Assembly: GCF_004919045.1 (NCBI RefSeq)
Contig: NZ_SWDW01000008.1
Coordinates: 124,001-188,000 of the forward strand
Direction: 5' to 3'
Length of the DNA: 64,000 bases
DNA from: Sinomonas albida
GTDB taxonomy: Bacteria > Actinomycetota > Actinomycetes > Actinomycetales > Micrococcaceae
This document shows positions 15,571 to 23,828 of this stretch, in pieces. The notes under the pieces are model-generated. The model was not told the DNA's origin, made no database searches, and was given only the letters and a program-made list of their open reading frames with translations. The translations under genes were made by a program, and so were the position numbers. Every line of letters begins with the position of its first letter. Within the stretch, counting starts at the first letter, position 1.

Positions 15571-16836
15571 TCAGCCTTCCCTTCCTGTCTCGTGGTGGTT
15601 GGATTCGCGGCGGGACCAGTCCTCGGGGATGGCGGCCTCGAGCGCGTCGTCGACGGTGATGGCCCCGAGGATGCGCCGGTCCTCGGAGATGACGGGCAGG
15701 GCGAGGAGGTTGAAGTCGGCCATGCGGGTGGTGACGTCGATGACGTCGTCGCCGGGGAAGGCGGTGACGACGTCGCGGTCGGCGACCTCTGCGAGGGCCC
15801 GGTCGGGGTCGGCCTGGACGGCGTGGACGAGGCTGAGCGCTCCATCCAGCGTCCCGTCGGGCGCGAGGGTGTAGATCACCGACAGGGCCTGGGGCTGGAG
15901 GAGCACGGCGCCGCGGACGGCCGTGAGGGCGTCGGCGACGGTGGAGGTGGCGGGCAGGGCGAGGAAGTCGGTGCCCATGAGCCCGCCGGCGGTGAGGTCG
16001 TGGTAGCCCAGCAGCCGGTGGACGCGGGAGCGCTGGGGCTCGGGCAGCAGGCCCAGGACGGGCGAGCGGCGCTCCTGGGGCAGGTCCATGAGCGCGTCGG
16101 CGGCGTCGTCGGCCTGCATCCGCCCGAGCACCTCGGCGACTTCGGCGTCGGTGCGGTCCTTGAAGAGCTCGGACTGGGAGTCCTCGTCGAGCTCTTCGAA
16201 GACGTCGGCCTCGAGCTCGGGGTCGGCGTGGACCTGGGCCATGAGCTCGTCCTGCTCCTCGTCGGTGGCCTCTTCGATGATGTCCGCGATCTGGGCGGGC
16301 TTGAGCTCGGGGATGCGTCCGGTGACGGCGCGGACCTCTGCGGACTCGGCATGGCCGATGAGCGGCTCGAAGTCCTTCCAGTCCCGCGGGGCGTGGGCGG
16401 CGTGTCGGGCGCCGAGGGTGAGCCAGCGGCGGCGGTGGACGTCGAGGCCGGTGGCGGCCCAGCCGTCGAGGACGGGGGTGAGCTGGACGTCGTAGGCCTT
16501 GACGAATGCCGCGCGGGTGACGTCGATGAGGCGGTGGCCGAGGACGTCCTCGGAGAGGAGGACCTCGCCCTCCCGGCGGCGGAACTCGCGCAGGTCCACT
16601 GTGCTCATGCCGAGCTCGATCCGCTCCGGGGCGAGGGCGGCGAGGTCGTGGGCGGAGACGAAGACGCGGGTGTTCCCGACGGCCACGACGAGGCCCGTGA
16701 CGAGCGGGTAGTCGTCGTGGCGGAGGCGGACGATGAGGTCGGCGAGAGCGCCCATGCGGTGCCCGTCGGAGTCGGTGACGGGCTGGCGCAGGAGGGCCGA
16801 GAGGGACAGGGCGGCGGTCGGTGCTGCGGTGGTCAT
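15571..16836 (-). CDS. MgtE intracellular-domain / CBS-pair protein
   Basis: 421 residues from the ATG at 16836 (AAAGG upstream); an ATG at 16857 is an alternative. Order: an N-terminal PRC-barrel-like part (VTDSDGHRMGALADLIV), a second such half (LLSEDVLGHRLIDV), an MgtE-N superhelical segment (about 180-290, with PAQIADIIEEATDEEQDELM and AEVLGRMQADDAADALMDLP), then a CBS pair with LVHAVQADPDRALAEVADRD and VTTRMADFNLLALPVISED. It lacks the MgtE membrane domain. In MgtE these parts sense cytoplasmic Mg2+ and gate the channel. As a soluble protein beside the transporter and under the same M-box, it probably regulates Mg2+ uptake. Confidence 0.85.
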   Translation of the reverse strand: MTTAAPTAALSLSALLRQPVTDSDGHRMGALADLIVRLRHDDYPLVTGLVVAVGNTRVFVSAHDLAALAPERIELGMSTVDLREFRRREGEVLLSEDVLGHRLIDVTRAAFVKAYDVQLTPVLDGWAATGLDVHRRRWLTLGARHAAHAPRDWKDFEPLIGHAESAEVRAVTGRIPELKPAQIADIIEEATDEEQDELMAQVHADPELEADVFEELDEDSQSELFKDRTDAEVAEVLGRMQADDAADALMDLPQERRSPVLGLLPEPQRSRVHRLLGYHDLTAGGLMGTDFLALPATSTVADALTAVRGAVLLQPQALSVIYTLAPDGTLDGALSLVHAVQADPDRALAEVADRDVVTAFPGDDVIDVTTRMADFNLLALPVISEDRRILGAITVDDALEAAIPEDWSRRESNHHETGREG

Positions 16837-16906
16837 CGGGTGCCTTTCGGTGCACATTCTCAGGGTGACTTTATGCCAGCAGGGAGGGGCTGTGGAGGGT
16901 GGGCTG

Positions 16907-18619
16907 TCAGGCGCCGGCGAGGGCGAGCTGGACGACGCGGACGATGACCAGGATCATCGCCACGAGCAGGTACAGGCGCAGCACGCTCAGCCCGGTGCGG
17001 CGGGCGAGCGAGAGCTGGGGGCGCTCGAGCAGGGCCAGCGGGGGCATTCGCCACGTGGAGCGCTGCGACCGGTCGACCGCCAGCTCCTCGGGCGCGGCGG
17101 TGCCCTTCGCCCTGGCGCGGGCGCGAACCACGACCAGGGCGACTGCGGCCAGGATGGCCAGGAGCGCGCCGCCGCCGAGGATCTCCAGGATGGTCGCCCC
17201 GTCGATGTCCGGGAACAGGACCGCTGCTGTGAGGACCACGGAGAGGATCACGAGGATGGCGATGACCGCGGAGGTGAAGATGTTCCTGCCGCGGCCGTTC
17301 ACCCAGGGCCCCATGACCTGCCGGTCGTTGCACAGCAGGAGCAGGAACACGGTGGCCGACGGCAGCAGCACTCCGGCGAGGACCTGCACTCCGACGGTGA
17401 GGAGGCCCAGAGGGCTGCCGGGGATGATGACGATGACCGCCGAGACGGCGATGATGCCGGCGAAGGCGGCGTAGAAGCCCTTGGCCTCGCTGGGCTTGCG
17501 GTGCAGGGAGTGCTTCAGGCCCAGGACATCTGCGAGCGCGTAGGAGGTCGAGAGCCCGACCGCGGCGGCGCCGATGATGGAGGCGTCGATGAGCGCGAGG
17601 GCGAACAGGATGCCCGCGAGGTGCCCGGCGTACGTGCCGAGGCCCTCGGCCACGCCGCCGGCGTCGGTGAAGTGGCCGAATTCGGGTCGGCCCGCGAAGG
17701 TGGCAGCGGTGAAGGAGATGATGGCCGCGGCGCCGAGGATCACGATGCCGATCCCGAGCCAGAGGTCCACGCGCTCGTACTTCATGTAGCGGGGGGTGAT
17801 GCGCTTGTCGATCACGTAGGACTGCTGGAAGAACAGCTGCCACGGGGCGATCGTGGTGCCGACGATCGCGATGATCAGCAGGGTCACGTCCGCGATGTCG
17901 GAGCCTGCCGGGATGCCGGGGACGACGAAGTCGTGCGCCATCTGCCCGTAATCCGGGCCGGCCATGAAGAACACGGGCACGAGCAGGAGCGAGCCGGCGA
18001 CGAGGGCCATGCAGACCCGCTCGAAACGCTGGAAGGAGCCGGTGCTGGCAGCGCCGATGACGAACAGCGCCGAGACGACGACGCCCCAGACCTTGGGGAT
18101 GCCGAGGTAGTCGAGGCCGATCGAGATGCCGATGAACTCGGTCACGATGGTCAGGGCGTTGAGGATGAAGAGGTCGATCGCGCTGAACGCGCCCCAGAAC
18201 TTCCCGAAGCGCTCGAGGATGAGGCGGGCGTGCCCCACGCCTGTGACGACGCCGAGGCGGAGCACCATCTCTTGGTTCACGTAGAGCACAGGGACGAGCA
18301 GGAGGAGCGTCCAGAGCAGGGACGTGCCGTAATTCTGGCCGGCCTGGGTGTAGGTGCCGAAGGCGCCGGCGTCGTTGTCGCCGACCATCACGATCAGGCC
18401 CGGCCCGACGATGGCCAGCAGGGTCTTCAGCCGGGTCTTCCAGCTCGACTGCACCGAGGAGTCATCGAGCCGGATGGTGCCGAAGGCGCCCTTGATGTCG
18501 CCGACGTGGGCCGAATCGAGCACCGCCGAGCCGTGGGGGGCGGCTGGGGCTGCGGGTTCAGTGGTCTGTGCGCCGGTGCGGCCCGGCGGAGTCGTCTTGT
18601 TCATGGGGATCTTGGGCAT
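16907..18619 (-). CDS. Nramp-family divalent metal transporter, likely magnesium type
   Basis: 570 residues from the ATG at 18619; an ATG at 18667 lacks a ribosome-binding site. An acidic N-terminal tail precedes about 11-12 membrane helices with the Nramp (SLC11) fold. The two metal-binding motifs are changed. In helix 1 the usual DPGN is DAGA in the line GPGLIVMVGDNDAG. In helix 6 the usual MPH is APW in GTTIAPWQLFF, so the Met that selects Mn and Fe over Mg and Ca is missing. This pattern recalls Nramp-related Mg2+ transporters. The M-box riboswitch upstream and the MgtE-N/CBS partner downstream support Mg2+ uptake. Confidence 0.85.
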   Translation of the reverse strand: MPKIPMNKTTPPGRTGAQTTEPAAPAAPHGSAVLDSAHVGDIKGAFGTIRLDDSSVQSSWKTRLKTLLAIVGPGLIVMVGDNDAGAFGTYTQAGQNYGTSLLWTLLLLVPVLYVNQEMVLRLGVVTGVGHARLILERFGKFWGAFSAIDLFILNALTIVTEFIGISIGLDYLGIPKVWGVVVSALFVIGAASTGSFQRFERVCMALVAGSLLLVPVFFMAGPDYGQMAHDFVVPGIPAGSDIADVTLLIIAIVGTTIAPWQLFFQQSYVIDKRITPRYMKYERVDLWLGIGIVILGAAAIISFTAATFAGRPEFGHFTDAGGVAEGLGTYAGHLAGILFALALIDASIIGAAAVGLSTSYALADVLGLKHSLHRKPSEAKGFYAAFAGIIAVSAVIVIIPGSPLGLLTVGVQVLAGVLLPSATVFLLLLCNDRQVMGPWVNGRGRNIFTSAVIAILVILSVVLTAAVLFPDIDGATILEILGGGALLAILAAVALVVVRARARAKGTAAPEELAVDRSQRSTWRMPPLALLERPQLSLARRTGLSVLRLYLLVAMILVIVRVVQLALAGA

Positions 18620-18842
18620 GGTGGCCTGCTTCCTCCCGGCGGTGGCCGGGCGAGTTGAAGCGAGCATGCCGGAAGGGCCCGGGTAGGGCCGTCATCGGCA
18701 TGCAGTGAATAGGGAAGAGCTGGGCAGGAGAGGGACCAGTCAGGATGCGCGTCGGGAGGTACTACTATCGCCACTCGCCACGGCGAACCACCTCCTGGGC
18801 ATCGTCATCACGTGCCTGGGAGGCCCCGGGCGGACCGCCCGG

Positions 18843-19015
18843 GGTGCCCTTCCTCGTAAGACCTTCAGCACTCCGCGTCGTGACCCTCCTCGGGGAGGGA
18901 GCCAATCGGGGCTGCCCCTTGCGTCCGGGGCAGCCTGTCCTGACCCGTGGCGTCTCTCGACGTTCAGGGTCGCTGGCTTCTGTACGCGAAGGAGCCTCAG
19001 CTAACGAACGGCACC
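18843..19015 (-). promoter_or_regulatory. M-box (ykoK) magnesium riboswitch
   Basis: Read on the minus strand, GGTGCC (19015-19010) and GGCACC (18848-18843) form the closing stem. The conserved core follows in order: GTTAGCTGAGGCTCCT, CGTCGAGAGACGCCA, GGGTCAGGACAG, then GAGTGCTGAAGGTCTTACGA before the closing strand. These match the M-box aptamer, which folds on Mg2+ binding and shuts off Mg2+ transport genes. A 10-bp hairpin CCCCGGGCGG/CCGCCCGGGG (18844-18824) overlaps the 3' edge of the closing stem and is a candidate switching element. The transporter start is about 220 nt downstream. Confidence 0.88.
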
Positions 19016-19025
19016 TTGCGGGGAC

Positions 19026-19031
19026 ATGATA
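19026..19031 (-). promoter_or_regulatory. Candidate -10 element for the magnesium operon
   Basis: Minus-strand TATCAT lies about 11 nt before the first base of the M-box closing stem, placing the transcript start right at the aptamer. No good -35 is seen 17 nt upstream. Confidence 0.4.
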
Positions 19032-19442
19032 CTCGCCCCAGCTGGTTACGGCACCCAGGCTTTCTGCTCATTCGCACGGCGGCCAGAACACCCCCAAGAG
19101 ACCTTGCTGGCTTGACCGAGCGCGTTGACAACAGCATTGAGATTCCTGCGGATTGTACGCACCCGCCCGGAACCGGCCAGCCCCTCCTTCGTCGGGGCCG
19201 CCACGCGCCGGGAATTCTGCTCCGGCGCTTCGCTTCGCTCGCTTGTTTCCTGCGCAGATTTCCCGCCGGGTGCCGCCCTTCGGGTAGCCGGCCCCGGCCG
19301 GGTGCAAGCGAACAAGTTCGCCAGCCGAAATCTCAATGGCAATGTCAAGCTGGGTGGAAGCAGAGCGGGGAAGGCCTTGGGGGTCGGGGCCCGGACCTGA
19401 TCGCTTCGCCCGTCGGCTCCACGAACGGGTGTCCCCGGAAGG
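19032..19442. other. Gene-free stretch upstream of the M-box
   Basis: I see no convincing gene in this stretch between the riboswitch promoter and the 3' end of the secreted-protein gene. Open frames here overlap in all phases and show no ribosome-binding sites or family resemblance. Confidence 0.5.
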
Positions 19443-19943
19443 TCAGCCGGCTCTGAGGCCTAGCCTGTCGAGTGTGGCCACTGCGTTTGTCGGCCCGCCG
19501 CATCCGCGGCCGTCGGGATAGGTGGTCGTTGGGTTGAGCCTAGCGTGGCTTGTGCCGATCGACCAGCCGGAGGTGTTGGTGCCCGACGTGGTGACGTCCA
19601 GGGGATCGTCGTTGACGCCGATCTCGATGCGGACGTCGATGCTTCCGTCTGCGGCACGCAGAGGCTCCGCCCGGGGCGCACCGGGCGGCGTCGGCAGGGG
19701 AACGGGCCCGGGTGTGAGCGGTGCCGTGGCGTCGACGGCCAGGCTGTGGCAGGCACCGTCTTGGCACAGCTCGATGTCGAGCTTGGCCAGGGTGGCTGCG
19801 CGCTCCGGTGTGATGTGCAGGGTCACCATGGAGATATAGCCGACCGCAGGGCACGCGCTTGGGCCACTGCACGACGGCGGCGTCCCCGCCGCGAGAAGGA
19901 CAATCACCGAACAGACTCGGCCGACCGAACCGAAACGACGCAT
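19443..19943 (-). CDS. Secreted hypothetical protein (166 aa)
   Basis: 166 residues from the ATG at 19943. It begins with a signal peptide (MRRFGSVGRVCSVIVLLAAG). Several Cys follow (SCSGPSAC, ELCQDGACHSL, GRGCGG), consistent with disulfides outside the cell. Recognisable texture is a beta-rich domain with YISMVTLHITPERAATLAKLDIELC and DVRIEIGVNDDPLDVTTSG. I do not recognise the family. The gene is downstream of, and on the same strand as, the YdcF-like gene. Confidence 0.6.
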   Translation of the reverse strand: MRRFGSVGRVCSVIVLLAAGTPPSCSGPSACPAVGYISMVTLHITPERAATLAKLDIELCQDGACHSLAVDATAPLTPGPVPLPTPPGAPRAEPLRAADGSIDVRIEIGVNDDPLDVTTSGTNTSGWSIGTSHARLNPTTTYPDGRGCGGPTNAVATLDRLGLRAG

Positions 19944-20021
19944 CACGGACCCCCTCGCCAGAGTGATCGTAGATCGCGGCGGTCTTCCGTGGAAGGGCAT
20001 CAGCGACGTCGCTGTGGGGTG

Positions 20022-20615
20022 TCACCGTTCGGATTGGGAATCGTACCTGCGTAGGTTCTCGATGCCGACGACGGCCAGGACGGGCTTGAGCCAGATGAGT
20101 TCACCGAAGCGGTACTCGTCTGCCTGAACGAGCCGGTCGGCCAAGTCCGGGCGCAGCTTGCGGAGGTACGCTCGCCCTTTCTCGGCGTGGAGGGAGTTCG
20201 ACACGATCTTGATCCGGTCGGCGTCCTCGATCAGGGGAATGGTGTTCTGGATGTTCTCCCATGTGGTCCGGCTGGCTGTTTCGGTCAGCAGCGGGCCGTC
20301 GTAGCCCCGGCGTTCTCGGGCGTAACTCGCCATGAGCTCCGCTTCGGGGACCTCGCTTCCCACGCCGCCTCCGCTGAGGATCAGGACGGACGATCCTGGC
20401 TCCGGGTCCAGTGACCGGAGGCCTGCCCGTACCCGGAAGCGGTTGACCAGGTTCGGGCGTGTGCTGCGGTTCTTGAAACCGAGCACGAGTACCGCCTCGC
20501 GGCCACCGGGACCGGGGCGGGAGCCCAGTCGGCGGCGTCTGGCGCGCCAATGAACGATCTCACCCCACAGCAGAACTGCCGCAAGCACCGCGACGAAGAC
20601 GATCAGCCACACCAC
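20022..20615 (-). CDS. YdcF/ElyC-like membrane-anchored DUF218 protein
   Basis: 197 residues. An N-terminal membrane helix (MVWLIVFVAVLAAVLLWGEI) is followed by Arg-rich residues and then the DUF218 domain: VLVLGFKNRST, SSVLILSGGG, EAELMASYARERRG, LTETASRTTWENI and IKIVSNSLHAEKGRAYLRK. The order of these elements is that of YdcF, SanA and ElyC proteins, which act at the envelope with poorly defined chemistry. The ribosome-binding site region starts near the IS110 right end. Confidence 0.8.
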   Translation of the reverse strand: MVWLIVFVAVLAAVLLWGEIVHWRARRRRLGSRPGPGGREAVLVLGFKNRSTRPNLVNRFRVRAGLRSLDPEPGSSVLILSGGGVGSEVPEAELMASYARERRGYDGPLLTETASRTTWENIQNTIPLIEDADRIKIVSNSLHAEKGRAYLRKLRPDLADRLVQADEYRFGELIWLKPVLAVVGIENLRRYDSQSER

Positions 20616-20672
20616 GGCCCCAAGGGTAGCCGTATGGCGCCCGCGATCTTCAGGTAGGTCGGCGAGAAGTCG

Positions 20673-21878
20673 TCATGCCGCCAGAGGCACCGCTTCGGGT
20701 TTTCGGTGGTGGAAGGTGGTTCCGTCCCGGAGGAGGGCCCAGATGACGTTGATGCGGCGTCGGGCCAGGGCGAGGACGGCCTGTTTGTGGTTCTTCCCTT
20801 CGGCGCGCTTTCGCTCGTAGTAGGTGCGTGATTCGGGGCAGTATCTGGCGGCGCTCTGGGCAGCGAGGAAGCAGACCCGAAGGAGGCGGCGGTCGTAGCG
20901 TTTGGGCCGTCGGAGGTTCCCGCTGACCTTTCCCGAATCCCTCGGCACCGGCGCCACACCGGCGATCCCGGCGAGGTGGTCGGCGCTGGCGAATCGGTCC
21001 ATGCTCCCGCCGATTGCAGCGATGAACTCGGCGGCAAGCTGCGGGCCGAAGCCGGGCACGCTCGTGAGGATCTCGAAGTGGGCGTGCCCTTGGAGCCGTG
21101 TCTTGATCTCGGTCTCGACCTCGGTGATCTGCTCGATCTGGGAGAGGACGTCGCCTGCGATCCGCGCCACGAGCGCTGCCGCCGCGGTGTGGCCGACGAC
21201 CGTCGTCGACTGCTGTTCTGCGGCAGCCACGGCGGCCTCGGCGATCTTGTCCGGGCGGCTGCAGCCCTGCTTGCGCAGCCATGCCTCGATCCTTGCCCGC
21301 CCGGCCCTTCGGATCCGCTCCGCTGTCTGGTACTTGGTCAGCAGGATGACGGCGCCCTTTCGCTGGGAGAAGTCGAAGGCGGCCTCCAACGCGGGGAAGT
21401 ACTCGAGCAGGGTCGCGCGGAGCCGGTTGAACGACCGTGTCCTGTCATGGACGAGATCGGTGCGGCGCGCTGTGAGCAGGCGCAGCTCGACGATGGTCTC
21501 GTCCATTGCCCGCACTTGCTGCAGTCCGTGTCGCATTCGGGCCTGGTCGGCAATGATCGCCGCGTCCTTGGCATCGGTCTTGCCCTCCCCGCTGTAGGTG
21601 CGTGCTGCGTGGTGCACCACCCGACCGGGAATGTAGAAGACCGTCTGGGTGTGCGCAAGCAGTGCGCTGATCAGCAGCGCGGCTCCGCCCTGGTTCAGGT
21701 CGGTCGCCCAATGGACCTCTCGGCCCGCGGCCAGGTCGAGGACGTCGGCGATCAGGGTCAGGATCTCCTCCTCCGTGTTCGCGAGCCGGCGTGAGAGCAG
21801 CCGGGCCCCTTCCTGGTCGATGAGCACGCAATGGTGGTGGGTCTTGCCCGCGTCGATACCGGCCCACAGTTCCGCCAT
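20673..21878 (-). CDS. IS110-family recombinase (DEDD transposase)
   Basis: 401 residues with the complete two-domain layout: LWAGIDAGKTHHHCVLID, VHWATDLNQGG and GKTDAKDAAIIADQARM in the DEDD domain, then LTSVPGFGPQLAAEFIAAIG and VAPVPRDSGKVSG with the catalytic Ser in the C-terminal domain. It is the same subgroup as the product at 13923 but clearly a different element, since substitutions run through the whole protein. The frame is intact. Confidence 0.95.
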   Translation of the reverse strand: MAELWAGIDAGKTHHHCVLIDQEGARLLSRRLANTEEEILTLIADVLDLAAGREVHWATDLNQGGAALLISALLAHTQTVFYIPGRVVHHAARTYSGEGKTDAKDAAIIADQARMRHGLQQVRAMDETIVELRLLTARRTDLVHDRTRSFNRLRATLLEYFPALEAAFDFSQRKGAVILLTKYQTAERIRRAGRARIEAWLRKQGCSRPDKIAEAAVAAAEQQSTTVVGHTAAAALVARIAGDVLSQIEQITEVETEIKTRLQGHAHFEILTSVPGFGPQLAAEFIAAIGGSMDRFASADHLAGIAGVAPVPRDSGKVSGNLRRPKRYDRRLLRVCFLAAQSAARYCPESRTYYERKRAEGKNHKQAVLALARRRINVIWALLRDGTTFHHRKPEAVPLAA

Positions 21879-22049
21879 GGAGTCCCCTTCGTCTCAAGTC
21901 GTGTGCAGCGCCGCCCACGGACAACCACGCCGGCATTTTCTTACACAGCGATCACGTCGCACTTCTCAATCAGCGGTCGAGTCGTCGTGGGACGCGGGCG
22001 GCCATTTCGGCTAAGCCACCACGACGGCGAAAAACAGTCAGCCATACCC
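21879..22049 (-). ncRNA. IS110 non-coding left end, candidate bridge RNA (copy 2)
   Basis: This 171-nt stretch ahead of the recombinase start keeps blocks seen ahead of copy 1: GGGTATGGC, AATGGCCGCCCGC and CGACCGCTGATTGAGA with a following GATCGCTG. Conservation of non-coding DNA between two diverged elements suggests a functional RNA. Confidence 0.5.
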
Positions 22050-22182
22050 GCATCCCTGGGCGATCAGAAGCCTACGGAAGCCCCGAACCGACACCTCGAA
22101 AACCGTAAGAAAAACGAACGGGGGAGGGGAGGCCCGGCTGGTCACCACACACCTCCCGACCCACCGAACACAGGAGAGAGAA

Positions 22183-22608
22183 ATGGCCTTCATCGAAGAG
22201 ACCAGGCACATGACCACCCTCGACACCCGCGAGCCGGTGACCGCCCCCGTCCTGCTCGACTACCACATGAACGGCGGCTACGACTGGATGGACGAGGTCA
22301 CCGACCGAGGCTGGGCCACCCCCGGCATGTGGGGAGCGGAAGGCTGGGACCTGGGCCAGTGGCCCTACGTCATCGTCGCCACCCGCACGCTCGAGGCCGA
22401 GGACGGACCCATCTACGGCTTCGCCACCTATGTCGAGGGCGACGTCCAGACCCGTTGGTACCGCCAGCAGCCCCGCTGCTGGGAAGCCATCAGCGCCGAG
22501 GCCTTCGGCTGGTGGCAGCTGAACGGACACGGCCCGACCCGCCTGCCCGAGACGGCGGCGGACCTGCCCGATGACCTCCGCCGTCCCTTCACCGGATTCC
22601 TCGACTAG
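22183..22608 (+). CDS. Hypothetical protein of plasmid type (141 aa)
   Basis: 141 residues with a clear ribosome-binding site (GGAGAGAGAA). It is acidic and Trp-rich: YDWMDEVTDRGWATPGMWGAEGWDLGQWP, then FATYVEGDVQTRWYRQQPRCWEAISAEAFGWWQLNGHGP. No signal peptide or membrane segment is present. Such small acidic proteins are typical of actinobacterial conjugative plasmids, but I recognise no domain. It is the first gene of the plasmid-like island and ends in its own hairpin. Confidence 0.6.
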   Translation: MAFIEETRHMTTLDTREPVTAPVLLDYHMNGGYDWMDEVTDRGWATPGMWGAEGWDLGQWPYVIVATRTLEAEDGPIYGFATYVEGDVQTRWYRQQPRCWEAISAEAFGWWQLNGHGPTRLPETAADLPDDLRRPFTGFLD

Positions 22609-22616
22609 AACACATC

Positions 22617-22652
22617 GGCCGCGTCACCTTCACCTTCGAGGGTGGCGCGGCC
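22617..22652 (+). terminator. Hairpin after the 141-aa gene
   Basis: GGCCGCG and CACC pair with GGTG and CGCGGCC around a 12-nt loop, with one unpaired base on each side. It starts 9 nt after the stop codon; there is no U-tract. Confidence 0.55.
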
Positions 22653-22945
22653 AGCCTCCGCAGAGCTCCGGGCGGCGGTCGGCGCGCAACAGGTGCGCGG
22701 CCGCCGGCCGCCAGCGTGTCACCCCACATAGCCGCGGCCCCACCCTCCGTGCGGAACCGGCCGCGGCTAGAGTCTGTGCCAGCACGTGTATGAGCCGGCC
22801 GCTGGGCGGCCGAGGTGCACCGCGCAGGATTTCCCTGTGTTCGGGAAAGGCAGAGAGCGGGATGGCCATACGGTTTGTGGTGAACCGTGCCATCCCGCTC
22901 TTCTGCTCTCATCGCCCATACCAACGACCCGCATTGAGAGGGACC
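22653..22945. other. Non-coding stretch with a long two-part hairpin
   Basis: No gene is supported here. Its main feature is a hairpin: 13 bp (22854-22866 with 22889-22901) built on AGAGCGGGATGGC, and stacked inside it ACGGTT (22870-22875) with AACCGT (22883-22888) around a 7-nt loop. There is no U-tract. It could be an attenuator or a plasmid origin structure. Confidence 0.6.
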
Positions 22946-23254
22946 ATGCACACCTCGAAGAGCACCGCGCGGCCCCCGCTTCCTGAGCCGTCCAGGATCG
23001 AGGAGACCGCAGACGCGATGGCCGCAGTCGGCGAGGCCACCGACGAGGAACTGGCCGCCTGGACGCCGGAGGAGCTCCGCAGCGCAGACCTCCTCCTGGC
23101 CGACCTCGAGCGCACAGCGACAGCCTGGGACGCCGAGCCCCGCGCCGAGATCGGCGACAAGCTCTGGCACACCAACCACCGCTTCCTCACCGACGCCCGA
23201 GCACTGCGCGCCAAGCTCCGCCCACACCTCGCCGACGCCGTCGACGAGCGCTGA
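22946..23254 (+). CDS. Hypothetical protein of plasmid type (102 aa)
   Basis: 102 residues from the ATG at 22946, with GAGAGGG as ribosome-binding site. It is helical and acidic: SRIEETADAMAAVGEATDEELAAWTPEELRSADLLLADLERTATAWD, then GDKLWHTNHRFLTDARALRAKLRPHLADAV. No known domain is recognised. It is followed by a strong hairpin and probably forms a single-gene transcript. Confidence 0.6.
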   Translation: MHTSKSTARPPLPEPSRIEETADAMAAVGEATDEELAAWTPEELRSADLLLADLERTATAWDAEPRAEIGDKLWHTNHRFLTDARALRAKLRPHLADAVDER

Positions 23255-23280
23255 TGAGACCGAGTGCCCGCTTCGGCACA

Positions 23281-23317
23281 CAGCAAGGGCCGCTCCCATC
23301 GGGAGCGGCCCTTGCTG
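23281..23317 (+). terminator. Strong hairpin after the 102-aa gene
   Basis: A perfect 17-bp stem (23281-23297 with 23301-23317) with loop ATC, 26 nt after the stop codon. The base is CAGCAAGGG; there is no long U-tract. Confidence 0.75.
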
Positions 23318-23510
23318 CATGAGGTGATTCAGGAATCCTGGCGGGCCCGTCCGCGCGGAACGCGTGAGCTGTGTCCGCGGAATGAGGCTGCTCTCTAGAA
23401 GTGGGGGACGGCCGTCCGAGGCCCCGGGTCGCGCCGCGACACCGCGCCGGCCCAGTGCCTCGTCCAAAGCCTTGCAGCGGTGACCACGGCGGCCGGCAGG
23501 CCGGCAGCGG

Positions 23511-23828
23511 TCAGTGCTCGCCTGTGGGGGACTCCGCCACGGTTTCGGGGGTGCGTGACCGGGGCGAGGTGCGGGCCTTGCGGGGCCGACCGCCGAGCTT
23601 CTTGGCGGGCGGCTCGATGCCGAATCCCTTCAGATCCGATTCGGTCCAGCCGTGCCGGATGGCGACACGGTACTTGGCGAGGTGGTCCTCATCGGCGGCG
23701 GCGAGTTCGGCGCGGGCTTCAGCGCTTCGCTTGGCTGCCGCAGCGTACTCGCGCACGGCGACGATCCGATCGTTTCGGTCCTGCTCAAGCTTGCGGTTCG
23801 CCGCCTCTTCGATCTGCTGAATGTCCAT
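23511..23828 (-). CDS. Small coiled-coil protein next to the mobilisation genes (105 aa)
   Basis: 105 residues. The first 55 form a charged helix (IEEAANRKLEQDRNDRIVAVREYAAAAKRSAEARAELAAADEDHLA), likely a coiled coil. The rest has GWTESDLKGFGIEPPAKK and a basic tail GGRPRKARTSPRSR like an AT-hook. It lies divergent from mobC, next to the candidate oriT, so a DNA-binding accessory role in plasmid transfer or copy control is possible. No family is recognised. Confidence 0.6.
   Translation of the reverse strand: MDIQQIEEAANRKLEQDRNDRIVAVREYAAAAKRSAEARAELAAADEDHLAKYRVAIRHGWTESDLKGFGIEPPAKKLGGRPRKARTSPRSRTPETVAESPTGEH

Larger units (their letters stand above)
20665..22049 (-). mobile_element. IS110-family element, copy 2
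   Basis: Same layout as the copy at 13739 but on the opposite strand: non-coding left end (22049-21879), recombinase gene, short right end. The outer limit at 22049 is where GGGTATGGC, shared with copy 1, begins. The right limit near 20665 is approximate. The two copies bracket the magnesium operon in inverted orientation. Confidence 0.75.

Noticed and set aside
18705-19456. Three plus-strand frames (94-169 aa) across the M-box region
   Set aside because: They are antisense to the riboswitch and its leader, mutually overlapping, and resemble no family.
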